Notes under the pieces: model-generated
What the model saw: only the letters and a program-made list of their open reading frames with translations
Databases searched by the model: none
Told to the model about the DNA's origin: nothing
NCBI GenBank assembly: GCA_022494885.1
Contig: JAGVSM010002861.1
Span: 248,001-312,000 of the forward strand
Length of the DNA stretch: 64,000 bases
Reading direction: 5' to 3'
Source of the DNA: Micrasema longulum
Taxonomy: Eukaryota > Arthropoda > Insecta > Trichoptera > Brachycentridae
Program-made: the position numbers and the translations under genes
Part shown: piece after piece, positions 44,062-53,350 of the stretch
How the letters are laid out: the number at the start of each line of letters is the position of its first letter
Numbering within the stretch: position 1 is the first letter of the stretch

Positions 44062-44439
44062 GTATTTAAAACTCACAATGAATATGTATGATGTATTTAT
44101 ATTCCCGTAGATTCAATTTAATTCACCTATCGAAATGAAATAACTCACTTGTAGGTGCCCATTATTCTAAATCACGGAACACCATGTCTAATGTAATTAC
44201 TCAATTCAGATGCCATAAAGATTATACTTACTTGTAACTTGAAATCCACCACGCCATAAGTTTTGGACTATGTAACGCCATGAAAGCTTAAAAAAACATT
44301 GCTGAAAAGAAATGCATTTTTTTTTGTGCATGTTGTAAAAATTTATAACATCATTTTATTATTTTACTAGCTTTTAACCCCACGGCTTCGCTCGAGTGAC
44401 ATTAGGGTATTAATTGTTATTATTTTTATTAATATTTTT
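44062..44439. other. Unannotated stretch
   Basis: Near 44370-44405 CTAGCTTTTAACCCCACGGC and TTCGCTCGAGTGACATTAGG match the start of the element at 56085. On the minus strand 44232-44267 lies between splice-like signals (see rejected items). Confidence 0.35.
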
Positions 44440-44518
44440 AAAAAATATAGCGTTCTTATAATTTACTAAACCATTTAAATTTCGGTGGCCATTGTTAACG
44501 AGTTGTAAATAACGTGCT
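44440..44518 (-). repeat. SINE S3, part 1, split by element G
   Basis: GCGTTCTTATAATTTACTAA, GGTGGCCATTGTTAACGAGT and TGTAAATAACGTGCT follow S3 in antisense; the rest continues at 45278. Confidence 0.65.
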
Positions 44519-45277
44519 CATAGAATTATAATATACAGAGGAGCGTAGAAATATATTTGAATAAATTACACTGTGTATGCGTGAAGTCGCCGCGTAATGT
44601 TACCTGATCGAGAACAATATTATCAGAACACAAAACAGTAAGTTGATTATATTTTTAAAAAAGCAATTTGTTAATTTCACTAAAATTTTATTGAACACGC
44701 GGAAACATTGATTGACACAACATAGTAGATAAGCAAAGGGTCAATTAATAAGAGGAATTGATCTTTGAACTTAAAAATCAAACAAATTTTATTTGACTTT
44801 ATTTTTATTTCATGTTAAATAATATTTTATGATATTATGTTTTAAATATAATGTCCGTCAAATTTCCAGCAAGGCGTTGTTGAACCCGAGAGGTCCAATT
44901 ATCGTTAGTTCTCTCATTAGATGAGCAAAGTAGCGTAAAAAATTTGACTACCCTGGCAACACTAACAAAATGTCCATTTTGTTTTCTTTGACCATCTGGC
45001 AGATGGTATAACAATTCAATTCTTAAGTGAAATGATTTGTGAATTTGCTACTAACACATGAAATGTGGTCCCATCCTGTTTCTTTATGATCCCAGCAGTA
45101 TTTCTACTCCTTAAAACGGAATGACACGGCATAGTTGAATTCAAATCGGGAGCTTCGTTTTGAGTGATGTCTACAAAGGAAGTCATGGTCAAAACGTAAA
45201 ACTACTCATTTATGAGTAGTTAAATGGCTTTCAGTTTGATGCGCGTATGTGGTTTATAGACTATTCTTAATTCTATG
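44519..45277 (+). mobile_element. DNA element family G, copy 2 (complete), inserted in SINE S3
   Basis: Left end CATAGAATTATAATATACAG; right end inverted CATAGAATTAAGAATAGTCT (45277-45258). The flanking S3 sequence resumes directly at 45278. The 8 bases on either side, AACGTGCT and AACTTACT, agree at six positions and may be the target duplication. 759 bp, no transposase frame, so non-autonomous. Superfamily uncertain. Confidence 0.75.
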
Positions 45278-45345
45278 AACTTACTATTAGAAAATGAAAA
45301 TTAAGTTGGGGTCTAGCGGGTTTCGAGCCTCGGACCTCTCGGCCA
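45278..45345 (-). repeat. SINE S3, part 2
   Basis: AACTTACTATTAGAAAATGA, AATTAAGTTGGGGTCTAGCG and GGTTTCGAGCCTCGGACC (antisense B-box region) continue the S3 of 44440-44518. Confidence 0.7.
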
Positions 45346-45596
45346 AATTGTTTAAATACTTTCAGCTTTTAAGATAGTGGCGGTAACGCTGTTTTGCCCA
45401 TAACTCTTGACAGTGGTGCGAGCTAGCGTAATCATCTATATTGTCGTCGGTTACGTTGTTTTGCTTAGCTTAAAAATAATAAGTCAATATATTTTTTTTA
45501 ATAGTGGAATGATGCGGAGTAATACACAGAAAATTATAATTTGCCTATAATTTTGGTTTATTTGTAAATTTTGTTTTTTTTGTTAAGTGGCTGTCG

Positions 45597-45925
45597 TTTT
45601 TTTTTATTTTTTATTAATAAATTTCATAAAAGGTACATGTTTTAAAAAAATTTCCATACATCTCTACTTTTGCACATCTAGTAAATGTTATTACTGTAAC
45701 TCTCCAAATAAGAGACTGACTCTTGTGCTTGGAGAGTGACTTACACTGTTGTAGTTGTTTATTTATAAGCGTTTATTTAATTTTAAATACGAGTACACGA
45801 GAAAAATAAATAAATATGGGATATATAATGAAAAAATATAAAACAATAACACATTCACACTAATTAAAATTTTATGTAGTTTTTACACGTTTTCTTTTAA
45901 TAAATATCCTTAAATATGGCAGGTG
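45597..45925 (-). mobile_element. LINE L12 3' UTR, minus strand
   Basis: Inverse of the L12 tail: TTTATTAATAAATTTCATAA, AAGGTACATGTTTTAAAAAA, CTCTTGTGCTTGGAGAGTGA, TACACTGTTGTAGTTGTTTA. The coding end should lie near 45900 but is degraded. Confidence 0.7.
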
Positions 45926-46016
45926 AATTTTATAGAGCTATGATGTTTTTGTAACTGAATGAAATATTTGCTCCTTTCTTTTACACTCTAATGCTATTTA
46001 TGAACTAGGCAGCAAA

Positions 46017-46181
46017 GGTTCACAGCCGTCTCACGCCTCTTTCCAAAAAACCCTATGAACAAAGTGGAAAAAAAATTAGTTCGATATAACAATACAGGCT
46101 GCGGGGTACTGTTATGACTTGAAATATCACAGGCTGCCATTAATGTGTAGTGTCTGAACATCTGAACCACCCGGCCGTCGC
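46017..46181. repeat. Small inverted-repeat element (possible MITE)
   Basis: GGTTCACAG near 46017 pairs with CTGTGAACC near 46180; outside are similar direct words TATTTATGAAC and TATTCTATGAAC. No other copy in the window, so weak. Confidence 0.3.
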
Positions 46182-46219
46182 CTGTGAACCTATTCTATGA
46201 ACTTCCGTGAGGTGAGTTT

Positions 46220-46630
46220 GAACACGAGAGGTATAATTACTCAAAAATGACAAGTTTAGAAGCTGGTTAAAAAATAAATGACATGCTTTTTTAAATTTAA
46301 ATTTTCAATTCAGAACTCGATTCTTGCGATTGTCGTTCGAACTCCTGAATTACATTGACTTCTCAGAATTCCGAATCGCGTTACTAGAAGTACGAAGCTG
46401 TTTGCAATTGCATTCTTAGAGTATTAATTAATGCACGATACTTTCCGATTCCGCGTTTACATTATTTAGCTAACAAATTTACTTGTGACATTTTAAATAC
46501 AACAATAATAATTATACATTTAAATATGTTCTCAAATATTGTGTATTAAACATTGAGGTTTAAAAGATTTAAGTCTTTATAGATTTAAAAAATCACTAAG
46601 ATAGACCAGATCTTGTCTTGAGGTAGTAAT
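46220..46630. other. Unannotated stretch
   Basis: Nothing recognised. Confidence 0.3.
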
Positions 46631-46635
46631 TCTCC

Positions 46636-46806
46636 GTCCCCCCTCCTCGTTTCTCCCCTGCAGAAGTAAGCAACCATTTGCTTTTTTTGATATTTTATTT
46701 TTTTCAATTTTGTTCGTTCTAAAAAAATATTTTAATGTGCCAATATGTCTTCTTGCTCATACTGATCATCGTGGTATCAGATGTGACAAGGTTTAATGAA
46801 CACCCG
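46636..46806. repeat. MITE family C, right half (copy 3)
   Basis: CCCTCCTCGTTTCTCCCCTG, CAGAAGTAAGCAACCATTTG, GTGCCAATATGTCTTCTTGC, CATACTGATCATCGTGGTAT, ending AATGAACACCC. The left arm is missing. Confidence 0.75.
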
Positions 46807-46929
46807 GGCAAATAATTCTGGTTGTTGGTTCATCGTCCGTTCGGCTTCTGCCTCCTTTCTACCTGATTGATTTATTGATTACTGGTTAGTTGAAAACTAT
46901 TCCTCATTGATTTTGGGTATTGAGTTGTT

Positions 46930-47040
46930 TGAGGTTATTTTCTTCTTCTTCTGCTTCCTCCTGGCTGTAAGTCTTATTTACTTGGGGTCAGCTCTCCTAG
47001 CCCTCAATCTACACGTCGCGTTGGGCTAGGGTATTTGTTG
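46930..47040. other. Unclassified patch
   Basis: CTTCCTCCTGGCTGTAAGTC and TTGGGGTCAGCTCTCCTAGC look like a repeat seen in insect genomes, but I cannot name it. Confidence 0.25.
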
Positions 47041-47097
47041 TTTAGTTTTTTTAAAGACCGGTTGCCACTTGACGTTTAAGGTTTATTGTTTTTTATG

Positions 47098-47399
47098 ATA
47101 TTTATTAAAAATCACATCGAATGCGCCACGTTTGGCCTCCTCTGAAATGCTCCTTAAGGCCGCGGTACAAGCTGCTTGGATCCCCTTGATGGTCTCAAAA
47201 TGTTTTCCTTTCATGTGTCCTTTCAGGCTTGGAAACAAAAAAAGTCGGGGGAGCCAAGTCCGGACTGTAGGGAGGCTGGGGAATCATTGAAACCTCTGAT
47301 TTGGCCAGGTAGTTGGAGACAAGGAAGGTGCTGTGGGCCGGTGCCTTGTCGTGATGCAACTTCCAGCCGTCTGCGATGTCCGGCCGGACGCGTTGAATC
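47098..47399 (-). pseudogene. mariner-family transposase C-terminal fragment
   Basis: Minus strand reads IADGWKLHHDKAPAHSTFLV, then AKSEVSMIPQPPYSPDLAPP, then SLKGHMKGKHFETIKGIQAA and CTAALRSISEEAKRGAFD. The second catalytic Asp (in HHDKAPAH) and the third expected position after PYSPDLAPP are 34 residues apart, the DD34D spacing of mariner. One base is missing in the C run and one in the T run around 47240, so the third Asp is out of frame. The N-terminal two-thirds and the terminal repeats are not seen. Cut-and-paste transposase relic, inactive. Confidence 0.8.
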
Positions 47400-47467
47400 T
47401 TTTCGTTTCAGTCACTAAATAATTTTTTACAAAAAACTCCCATATTAAAAATAATTATGTATAAGAC

Positions 47468-47712
47468 TTGTGGTTTGCCTACCGTGCAAGATGTATCAGG
47501 CTCGATTAATGTATTTAATTTATTACAAAAATTTGTTGTTACGCTAAAATATGTCATAGTCCCTGGAGTGACACTTGAAGAATAAGACTGATTATTTTAC
47601 CTTCATGTAACAACAAATATCGAGAAACGCTGCCATTGATATACCAATGCAGTGCCTCATGCACTATTGAGTGCTAAAAATAGGAACAATAACGATTAAC
47701 CGATTTCGTCAT
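47468..47712 (+). repeat. SINE S1, body copy
   Basis: GTTTGCCTACCGTGCAAGAT, TATGTCATAGTCCCTGGAGT, ACCTTCATGTAACAACAAAT and AGTGCCTCATGCACTATTGA follow the S1 order; the 5' head is eroded. Confidence 0.7.
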
Positions 47713-47881
47713 TTTTGGAGTTACTATTCTTTGCTTCTCAAGTATAAAGTTGAGACTGTTAAAGGTCCCACGCTCCTAGCCGTGCACCATCTTAGAAGTA
47801 TACCCGATGACTCTTATTAGATTGACTCTGAACAGAATGCTCGCAATATGAATGATAATACAGGAGTCATTGTTCAAGGCG

Positions 47882-48012
47882 GCCTTCGTGGTGTAATGGC
47901 TGAGACGCTTGACTTACGCATAGATGGCTCCGGGCTCTATTCCTTCTATTACAGGGTGTTGCTGTAATTCACCACTGTAATATGGCTTCCTGGCCTGATG
48001 TAGTCCAAAAAA
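47882..48012 (+). repeat. SINE family S2, copy 1
   Basis: Head GGCCTTCGTGGTGTAATGGC (A-box-like), TGAGACGCTTGACTTACGCA, then CTGTAATTCACCACTGTAAT and ATGGCTTCCTGGCCTGATGT, ending in an A-run. tRNA-like; other copies at 52685 (plus) and 62093 (minus). Confidence 0.7.
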
Positions 48013-48177
48013 AATATCAGTAAAGATTTCGGCGCTTATCTATATATATGAAAGGTAATATTCGTATGTTTGTCGTCGATGGACTGAACAACGAAATTTT
48101 CAATTGTCAATCAAAATTTGCAATTTTCAGCGAAATGTAGATTTTTGCCAGAAGCATATTTTTTTTTTAAAGAAATA

Positions 48178-48300
48178 TTTGCGTTCTTATGATTTACCCA
48201 AATATTTCATTTTGAGGGCCATTTTCAACGAGTTGCAAATAACTTACTATTAGAAAATGGAATCAAGTTGAGACACTAGCCACAGGACCACAACCCGATT
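48178..48300 (-). repeat. SINE S3 copy
   Basis: TTGCGTTCTTATGATTTACC, GAGGGCCATTTTCAACGAGT and CTAGCCACAGGACCACAACC in antisense order; part of the tRNA-like head is deleted between 48268 and 48275. A 9-10 nt T run precedes it, the inverse of its A tail. Confidence 0.7.
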
Positions 48301-48307
48301 GTTAAAT

Positions 48308-48545
48308 TTGGGAAATCAACAGTTCTACATACATATTTATAGTAAACAAACAGATATAGTGTTTATACTCAGAACTAATAACAGATTTCCACAAAGTATA
48401 CAAAGTTAGTAAAGAATATATAACATGTTAAATAAATACATATAAGTTTATACATATAAAAATGTTATTTTATTTTTATGTAGAATTTTTTTTATTTTTA
48501 AGAACAGTAAGTTATTGTAAATTGGGCGGGATTGGGACAAGGATG
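48308..48545 (-). repeat. LINE 3' end, second copy of the 13406-13915 element
   Basis: CAACAGTTCTACATACATAT, TTATAGTAAACAAACAGATA, AACAGTAAGTTATTGTAAAT and TGGGCGGGATT match 13431-13670. Confidence 0.65.
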
Positions 48546-49250
48546 CTTGAAGAGAGGATAAGGAGGGGAAGGGAGATGTATATATTTATTATTATTATGT
48601 CTACTAAGTTACATAATGCATTTTTAGTGTAAATTTTAAATCTGACAGAGTGATATTTGTGTAATCTATATCTTTACAGATCTTAAAATCTTTAATTTAT
48701 TCATCAGGGACGTAAATTTTTTCGTCGTTCACCAGGGTTGCATTCACCGAGAATGAAGAATAAGATAATAATAACGAGAAAAATAAAAATATGTTATTTT
48801 TTGTGCATAAAAAAAATGTTTTTGAATGTTTACAAACAACATTTGTTTTCTTTGTATCCCAATAATTATTTTTCATTAAATTTCTTTTAATTCCTACCCA
48901 TTTATTTCCTTTTAATTGATTTTATGTAACGATAAGATAATATTAACTGACATTTTTGAAAATCGCATTCCACATACAGTGCACCCCTGTTGGTTGGAAG
49001 ATCAGAGTTTGACATTTGCAAAAAGAATTCTAAATTTTAAAAATCATTTTTAAATGTTTTGGAATTCAAACATAAAAAAGTACCTAGGTACTAACTTAAA
49101 TTCAATATTTGAAAATAAATTATTTTAAGTTCTGGAATCCAATCATAAACAAGTACGCTAAATACAATAATTATTTATATTAAATTTTCGATTGTGTTAA
49201 TTTAATCTATATCCGAGAATGTACTCAAATCTAACAATAGCAAAGCATTG
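48546..49250. other. AT-rich unannotated stretch
   Basis: Includes CCAGGGTTGCATTCACCGAG at 48731, resembling CCAGGGTTGCATTCGACTGA at 18222; both may belong to a Helitron-like repeat. Otherwise nothing. Confidence 0.3.
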
Positions 49251-49254
49251 CTGG

Positions 49255-49315
49255 GTTCAGCTCGTACTTCATAAAAGTCAACAGATGGAAGAATTTAGAA
49301 AAATGGATGTTGTGT
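49255..49315 (-). repeat. Family A, copy 12, left part
   Basis: CTTCATAAAAGTCAACAGAT, GGAAGAATTTAGAAAAATGG; interrupted by the S1 head at 49316. Confidence 0.65.
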
Positions 49316-49380
49316 GTCGGCCTCGTGGTATAGTGGTCAGCGCGTTTGCTTGCCATGCAAGAGGTCTCAGGTTCGATGCC
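49316..49380 (+). repeat. SINE S1 head lodged in family A
   Basis: GTCGGCCTCGTGGTATAGTG, GTCAGCGCGTTTGCTTGCCA, TGCAAGAGGTCTCAGGTTCG: a clear tRNA-derived head with A-box (TGGTATAGTGG) and B-box (GGTTCGATGCC), but without the S1 body. Not a functional tRNA gene: the acceptor stem cannot be formed from the flanks. Confidence 0.75.
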
Positions 49381-49500
49381 TAGTAAATGCCTAGAGTTCC
49401 ATATTCCCCTATTAAACATGTTTTCCCTTTGTGTTGCAGTAAATGTCAATCTTGTTAACTACCAAGGCCGCCTTAGGGAGTAGAATACAGACTTGTTTAC
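49381..49500 (-). repeat. Family A, copy 12, right part
   Basis: AAATGCCTAGAGTTCCATAT, GTTTTCCCTTTGTGTTGCAG and the end trace GACTTGTTTACATGCAGTTG, GACATTGTCAAAATA. Confidence 0.65.
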
Positions 49501-49537
49501 ATGCAGTTGGACATTGTCAAAATAGTGTTGCTAATAA

Positions 49538-49568
<31 letters not shown>

Positions 49569-49730
49569 AAATATTTGCGTTCTTATGATTTACCCAAATA
49601 TTTAATTTTGAGGGCCATTTTCAACGAGTTGTAAATAACTCACTATTAGAAAATGGGAATCAAGTTGGGGTAAAGTGGGATTCGAACCACAGACCTTTGG
49701 TCCGTGGACCACAACCCGATTCTAAAATAG
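49538..49730 (-). repeat. SINE S3 with a 27-nt poly(A) tail
   Basis: A run of 27 T (49538-49564) is the inverse of the tail. It is followed by GCGTTCTTATGATTTACCCA, AACTCACTATTAGAAAATGG, AATCAAGTTGGGGTAAAGTG and GGATTCGAACCACAGACC (antisense B-box). The best preserved S3 in the window and, with that tail, probably the youngest. Confidence 0.8.
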
Positions 49731-49919
49731 TTGATGTGAGGAACCTCACTTGTTTCATCTAGGTAAAGATTAACAAGCAAAACTAGTCAATGCAATGAGG
49801 AAATTCTGTGTTTTTTATTATTATTATTATTTGTTAATTAACTATCAAACAAAGCCTAAAAAGTTAAATATTTTTTATTTTTATTATGTATCGTGTTATC
49901 ATCACTAAATTCGTTTCCC

Positions 49920-50500
49920 AGAACTCATTAATCTACTTGCTTACCGTGTCCCCTCCAGGCCAACTAGACTTTCTGATATTTTCTATATTCGTAAAATTAA
50001 AACTAATCATCGGAAATATTCTACGATCCCTCGTATATGTGAAGCATTTAACAAAAAAAAAATAGTCTTTATATATTTCTAACACTTAATATAATATGTA
50101 CAGAAGAGAACTAATAGGCTTGATTCAGAATAACAGAGAATAGACGTTTTGTCTCTTTTCTTGCTCTTCATTCATAATTCATTTAATCATTAAATCAAAT
50201 GCAATTTACCACTCTTACTTTCCTTCAATCATCTTTTACCACTCCTTCTCAATTTCCATCTTTTGCTTCCCACTATCTCCTTGTTTTGTCCATATTTATC
50301 TTATTTTAATATTTAGTATATTTATTATTTATATAGTTTAAACTTTAAGCCGTCGTCGCTTTATTGCGGTATTATTTAGTGAATACATATAATTGGATGG
50401 CAGGCCCTACTATGTATACATTTTATATGGTTTTTAAAAAAATATTAATTTAACCTGTACATCTGTTTGTATTCGAAATAAATAAAACTACGAGTTTTAA
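49920..50500 (+). pseudogene. LINE L11 ORF2 end and 3' UTR
   Basis: One frame reads LINLLAYRVPSRPTRLSDIF then YIRKIKTNHRKYSTIPRICE and AFNKKKIVFIYF before a stop near 50082, a usual LINE C-terminal region (YR.P.R.TR..D.F). About 400 bases of 3' UTR follow, with TAATTGGATGGCAGGCCCTA and end AAATAAATAAAAC. The inverse UTR piece is at 32690-32815. Confidence 0.7.
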
Positions 50501-50514
50501 AAGTTTTTTTTTTA

Positions 50515-50617
50515 CTATACTCCGAATGTGACATCACTTGTTCTCTTCTAAATCTATCCCAACACTATCATTGGTTGATTTTAAAGAACTAGTGGGGTAG
50601 TTCAGAGTATTTAATTT
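50515..50617 (-). repeat. Family E fragment
   Basis: GACATCACTTGTTCTCTTCT, ATCATTGGTTGATTTTAAAG and AACTAGTGGGGTAGTTCAGA; it ends exactly where family A copy 13 starts. Confidence 0.6.
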
Positions 50618-51254
50618 TCAACAATATTTTGAGTTTGTTCAAATTTTCGTAGACAAGGACTGGATTCAACTCCCCGAGGAGCTGTTAATATTATAACTAC
50701 ATATTACAACAGAGAAGGTAAAATAGAAGTCTAGGAATCTACAGGGCTAAACAGAATGTTACACAGCGTGTGAAGTGGCCACTTAAACCAGCCAATGGCT
50801 GGTCATAAGCCCTGTAGATGTCTAGACTTCTATATTATCTTCTCTAAAATGTTCTTCATCTCTTTTTTAATATGTTCATATTAACAGCTCCCCAGGGAGT
50901 TGAATCCAGTCCTTGTCTACAAAAATTTGGACAAAATAAAAATATTGTAGATAAATCCACCAGGTCCATGAAGAAGTATACAAATTAAAAAAATAACCTT
51001 TTTTAGGCGTTGCCTAATATGTAGGTGAAATAATTCATTTACAAAAAACTCACCTGCATAAATAAAGGTTTCAGCTCTTTAGCTTCACAAACATCAACAG
51101 ATGAAAGAATTGAAGGGATATAGATGTTCAAATTTGGGCAAAATGCTGAATGTTACACAGTGTGTAAAGTTGCCACTTAAACCAGCCAACGACAGGTCAT
51201 AAGCCCTGTAAACGCCTAGACTTTTATATTAACTTCTCTGTTGTAATATGTTAG
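50618..51254. repeat. Family A, copy 13: palindrome fused to a tandem unit
   Basis: 50618-50748 is sense (TCAACAATATTTTGAGTTTG, ACAAGGACTGGATTCAACTC, AGGAGCTGTTAATATTATAA). 50749-50950 is its inverse (CCAGCCAATGGCTGGTCATA, AACAGCTCCCCAGGGAGTTG, AATCCAGTCCTTGTCTAC). After a unit junction at about 50950 a second antisense unit continues to 51254 (GGCGTTGCCTAATATGTAGG, GACAGGTCATAAGCCCTGTA, CTCTGTTGTAATATG). Equivalent points of the two antisense units are about 380 bases apart. Confidence 0.85.
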
Positions 51255-51261
51255 TTTATTT

Positions 51262-51385
51262 TTATCAATTTTTTCTACGTTTTATAGAAACTTCATCGTC
51301 GAATCAAATGCTCTAATTTTTACGGCGCGTAAGAAAAAAAAAATGTATCCAATTTCCAGTAGCCCTGAACTTCCTCGTTGACTTC
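51262..51385 (-). repeat. Family E fragment
   Basis: GAAACTTCATCGTCGAATCA, AATGCTCTAATTTTTACGGC and GCGCGTAAGAAAAAAAAAAT; it directly follows family A. Confidence 0.6.
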
Positions 51386-51920
51386 TTTAATCGTTTGCAT
51401 GGAAACTAGCTTTAATGACAGCTTAACAGTCAACTCAGAGGCGTTAATTTCAGTAGAGTTTTAATTTATATCTGAATAATTTGCTTTCAAAGAGAAACCC
51501 TAACATTTACCTAAATAATGTTCTACGCTGCTAGATTCTTACCTTATATTAGCAGCCATACGAACCGTATATAATTAAATTATTGGAACAAAAATTCAGT
51601 GGTAAATACATTTCGTCTTGCGCTACTAAGTTCGTGTCCCTCGGTAATAATTATTGTCTTGTTTAAACAGATTTATGCTCCAATTAATTTCGTAAGTAAC
51701 TTGTAACTACATGCCTAGATTCAAATCACAAATATTTCACTTTTTCTAAATTTTATCCATACAAAATTTCACTCGAATAACGCGCATCGCATTCTCTTGG
51801 AAATCGTGTGCCGGAAAACCATGTAATTATACGTTTACATGGATATGTTACATTTATTCAACGTTTCAAAGCAAAATGATCGCTCTTGGAAAAGGGCGGT
51901 GAAAATCCCAATTTGCAAAG
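51386..51920. other. Unannotated stretch
   Basis: No shared repeat recognised; G+C slightly above the local average. Confidence 0.3.
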
Positions 51921-51924
51921 AATA

Positions 51925-51985
51925 TCTTCTTATTTCATGTCGACTTTGCCGGGAATCAAACCTAGACTAAACCTAGAAACATAAA
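51925..51985 (-). repeat. SINE S1 fragment, minus strand
   Basis: CTTATTTCATGTCGACTTTG and CCGGGAATCAAACCTAGAC are the inverse of the S1 B-box and following CGACATGAAATA. Confidence 0.5.
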
Positions 51986-52015
51986 AGGGTAGGCTATTTT
52001 TTGTTTTAATCTCAG

Positions 52016-52116
52016 TACTCCGGAATGTGGCTAAAATCACTCAGAATCAATTGCTGCATGATAATTGCTATTTGATACAAAAAGTTCACGAAGTTATGGC
52101 GAACGAGACGCAAGGG
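52016..52116 (+). other. Candidate 101-nt exon
   Basis: CTATTTTTTGTTTTAATCTCAG is a strong polypyrimidine-AG signal just before 52016, and GTAAAC follows CAAGGG at 52116. One frame is open across the segment, taking one base from upstream, and reads LRNVAKITQNQLLHDNCYLI then QKVHEVMANETQG, ending in phase 0. Residue composition is protein-like, unlike the Phe/Tyr/Ile-rich chance frames nearby. I do not recognise the protein. The donor site is only fair. Confidence 0.3.
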
Positions 52117-52239
52117 GTAAACTTATTATTATTTTTTTTAATGAGGAAGTTCTGTTTTTTTATATTTGTTAAAATACTATTTAACAAAGCCAAAACAAAT
52201 AATTTTTTCTACGATTTTCAAAGTTTTGTATTTCTAAAA

Positions 52240-52430
52240 TAATGTTTATATTAACCCATGACGATGATCAAAGTAGTTCGTTTTTATTAAAATATTTTTT
52301 ATTATTTTTTTCGTACATTTTCAAGAAACTTTGCCCTACAATTTAATGCTCTAATTTTTACCGCGCGCAAGAAACCATTGTTTGTATCCAATTTCCCGCT
52401 GAGCTGAAGTTCCTCATTGTGAAGATGAAT
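52240..52430 (-). repeat. Family E copy
   Basis: GACGATGATCAAAGTAGTTC, CGTACATTTTCAAGAAACTT, TGCCCTACAATTTAATGCTC, TTTACCGCGCGCAAGAAACC: the clearest inverse match to 62340-62470. Confidence 0.7.
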
Positions 52431-52435
52431 GCGAG

Positions 52436-52672
52436 AATCAAAATGTTTGAAGACAAATACTGGATTTCACTCTCGAGATAATTTGTAAAGGTTGATAGAT
52501 ATTTTAAAGACAGAGACGAAGAACTATTTTGAAGAAGGAATGTAGAAGTCTTCGCATTTGTTACATATTGATCACCTTAACCAGCCGGGTCATTACCCCT
52601 GTAAATGCCTTAACCCAAATATCCCTACTCTAAAAATTTTGGGTCTTCATTGAAATATCCTTTGCTGAGTTG
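52436..52672. repeat. Family A, copy 14 (degenerate palindrome)
   Basis: Left end AAAATGTTTGAAGACAAATA and CTGGATTTCACTCTCGAGAT, then GAAGGAATGTAGAAGTCTTC. The antisense half follows with CACCTTAACCAGCCGGGTCA and CCCTGTAAATGCCTTAACCC. Confidence 0.65.
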
Positions 52673-52684
52673 TTAACAATAAGT

Positions 52685-52845
52685 TAGCGGCATCCGTGCT
52701 GTAATGGTCTTAGCAGACGCTTGACACATGCACGGGGGTTCCAAATTCTATTCACGGTGAATGTGTTTTTTCTCAAGTCTGAGGGTTCTGGGCTGTAATT
52801 TACCACTGTAATACGACCTCCTAGCCTGCTGTGGTGCAAAAACAA
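52685..52845 (+). repeat. SINE S2, copy 2
   Basis: GCGGCATCCGTGCTGTAATG, CAGACGCTTGACACATGCAC, CTGGGCTGTAATTTACCACT, GTAATACGACCTCCTAGCCT, then GCAAAAACAAA. Confidence 0.7.
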
Positions 52846-52879
52846 ATTTTTCAAAATGTTAGTTGTACTTTTAATTCCT

Positions 52880-53350
52880 AATAAGAAAAACAAAGTCGCT
52901 TCGATTTTTTTCTAAAACCCTCTTTTTTCTCCCAAAACGAATTCAAATCATTACGTTTTTTCCCAAAAAATATCGCGCACGGAAAAAACAAATGATGTCT
53001 CAAAGATTTTTTCCGTGACAGTCTTCTGTTTGGGAAAAACAATTGAATTCGCCAAGATTCTTCTAGAACGTTTTGTTCTTGAGCTATTTGAATTTGGATT
53101 CGAAAAAATCTCCGCGGCAGCTGTCTTCCCGAACCCGAGTAACCAGTAACCGGTAACCGCATGAGCGACAGAGCGGAACTACGGCCCCCGATTGGCTGAG
53201 CTAGATCGTAGAGCATGACTTTAATTCTATCCAGAAACTGTTTTTGCTCAAAAGATATCCAATCAGAGCTCGTGATTTTAATCGGTTAATTATATGTACT
53301 GAAAACACAACTGCAGTAAACAAGATGGGATTTTAGCATTTTTATTCGAA
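52880..53350. other. Unclassified patch with promoter-like features
   Basis: A minus-strand frame of 112 codons (52878-53216) has no recognised motif. Toward 53190 the minus strand has an AGCCAATCGGGGGCC word (CCAAT box) and the short tandem GTAACCAGTAACCGGTAACC is at 53139-53158. It matches nothing else here. Function unknown. Confidence 0.25.

Noticed and set aside
44232..44267. Minus-strand 36-nt microexon (SKTYGVVDFKLQ) before a GTAAGT
   Set aside because: The donor is good but the acceptor side (GCGTTACATAG) lacks a pyrimidine tract, and no other minus-strand support exists.
49316..49380. True tRNA gene
   Set aside because: A and B boxes are present but no complete acceptor and anticodon stems can be formed, and the same head starts full SINEs at 54790 and 63343.
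52878..53216. Minus-strand coding gene of 112 codons
   Set aside because: No motif recognised, basic low-complexity C-terminal half, no splice or start support.
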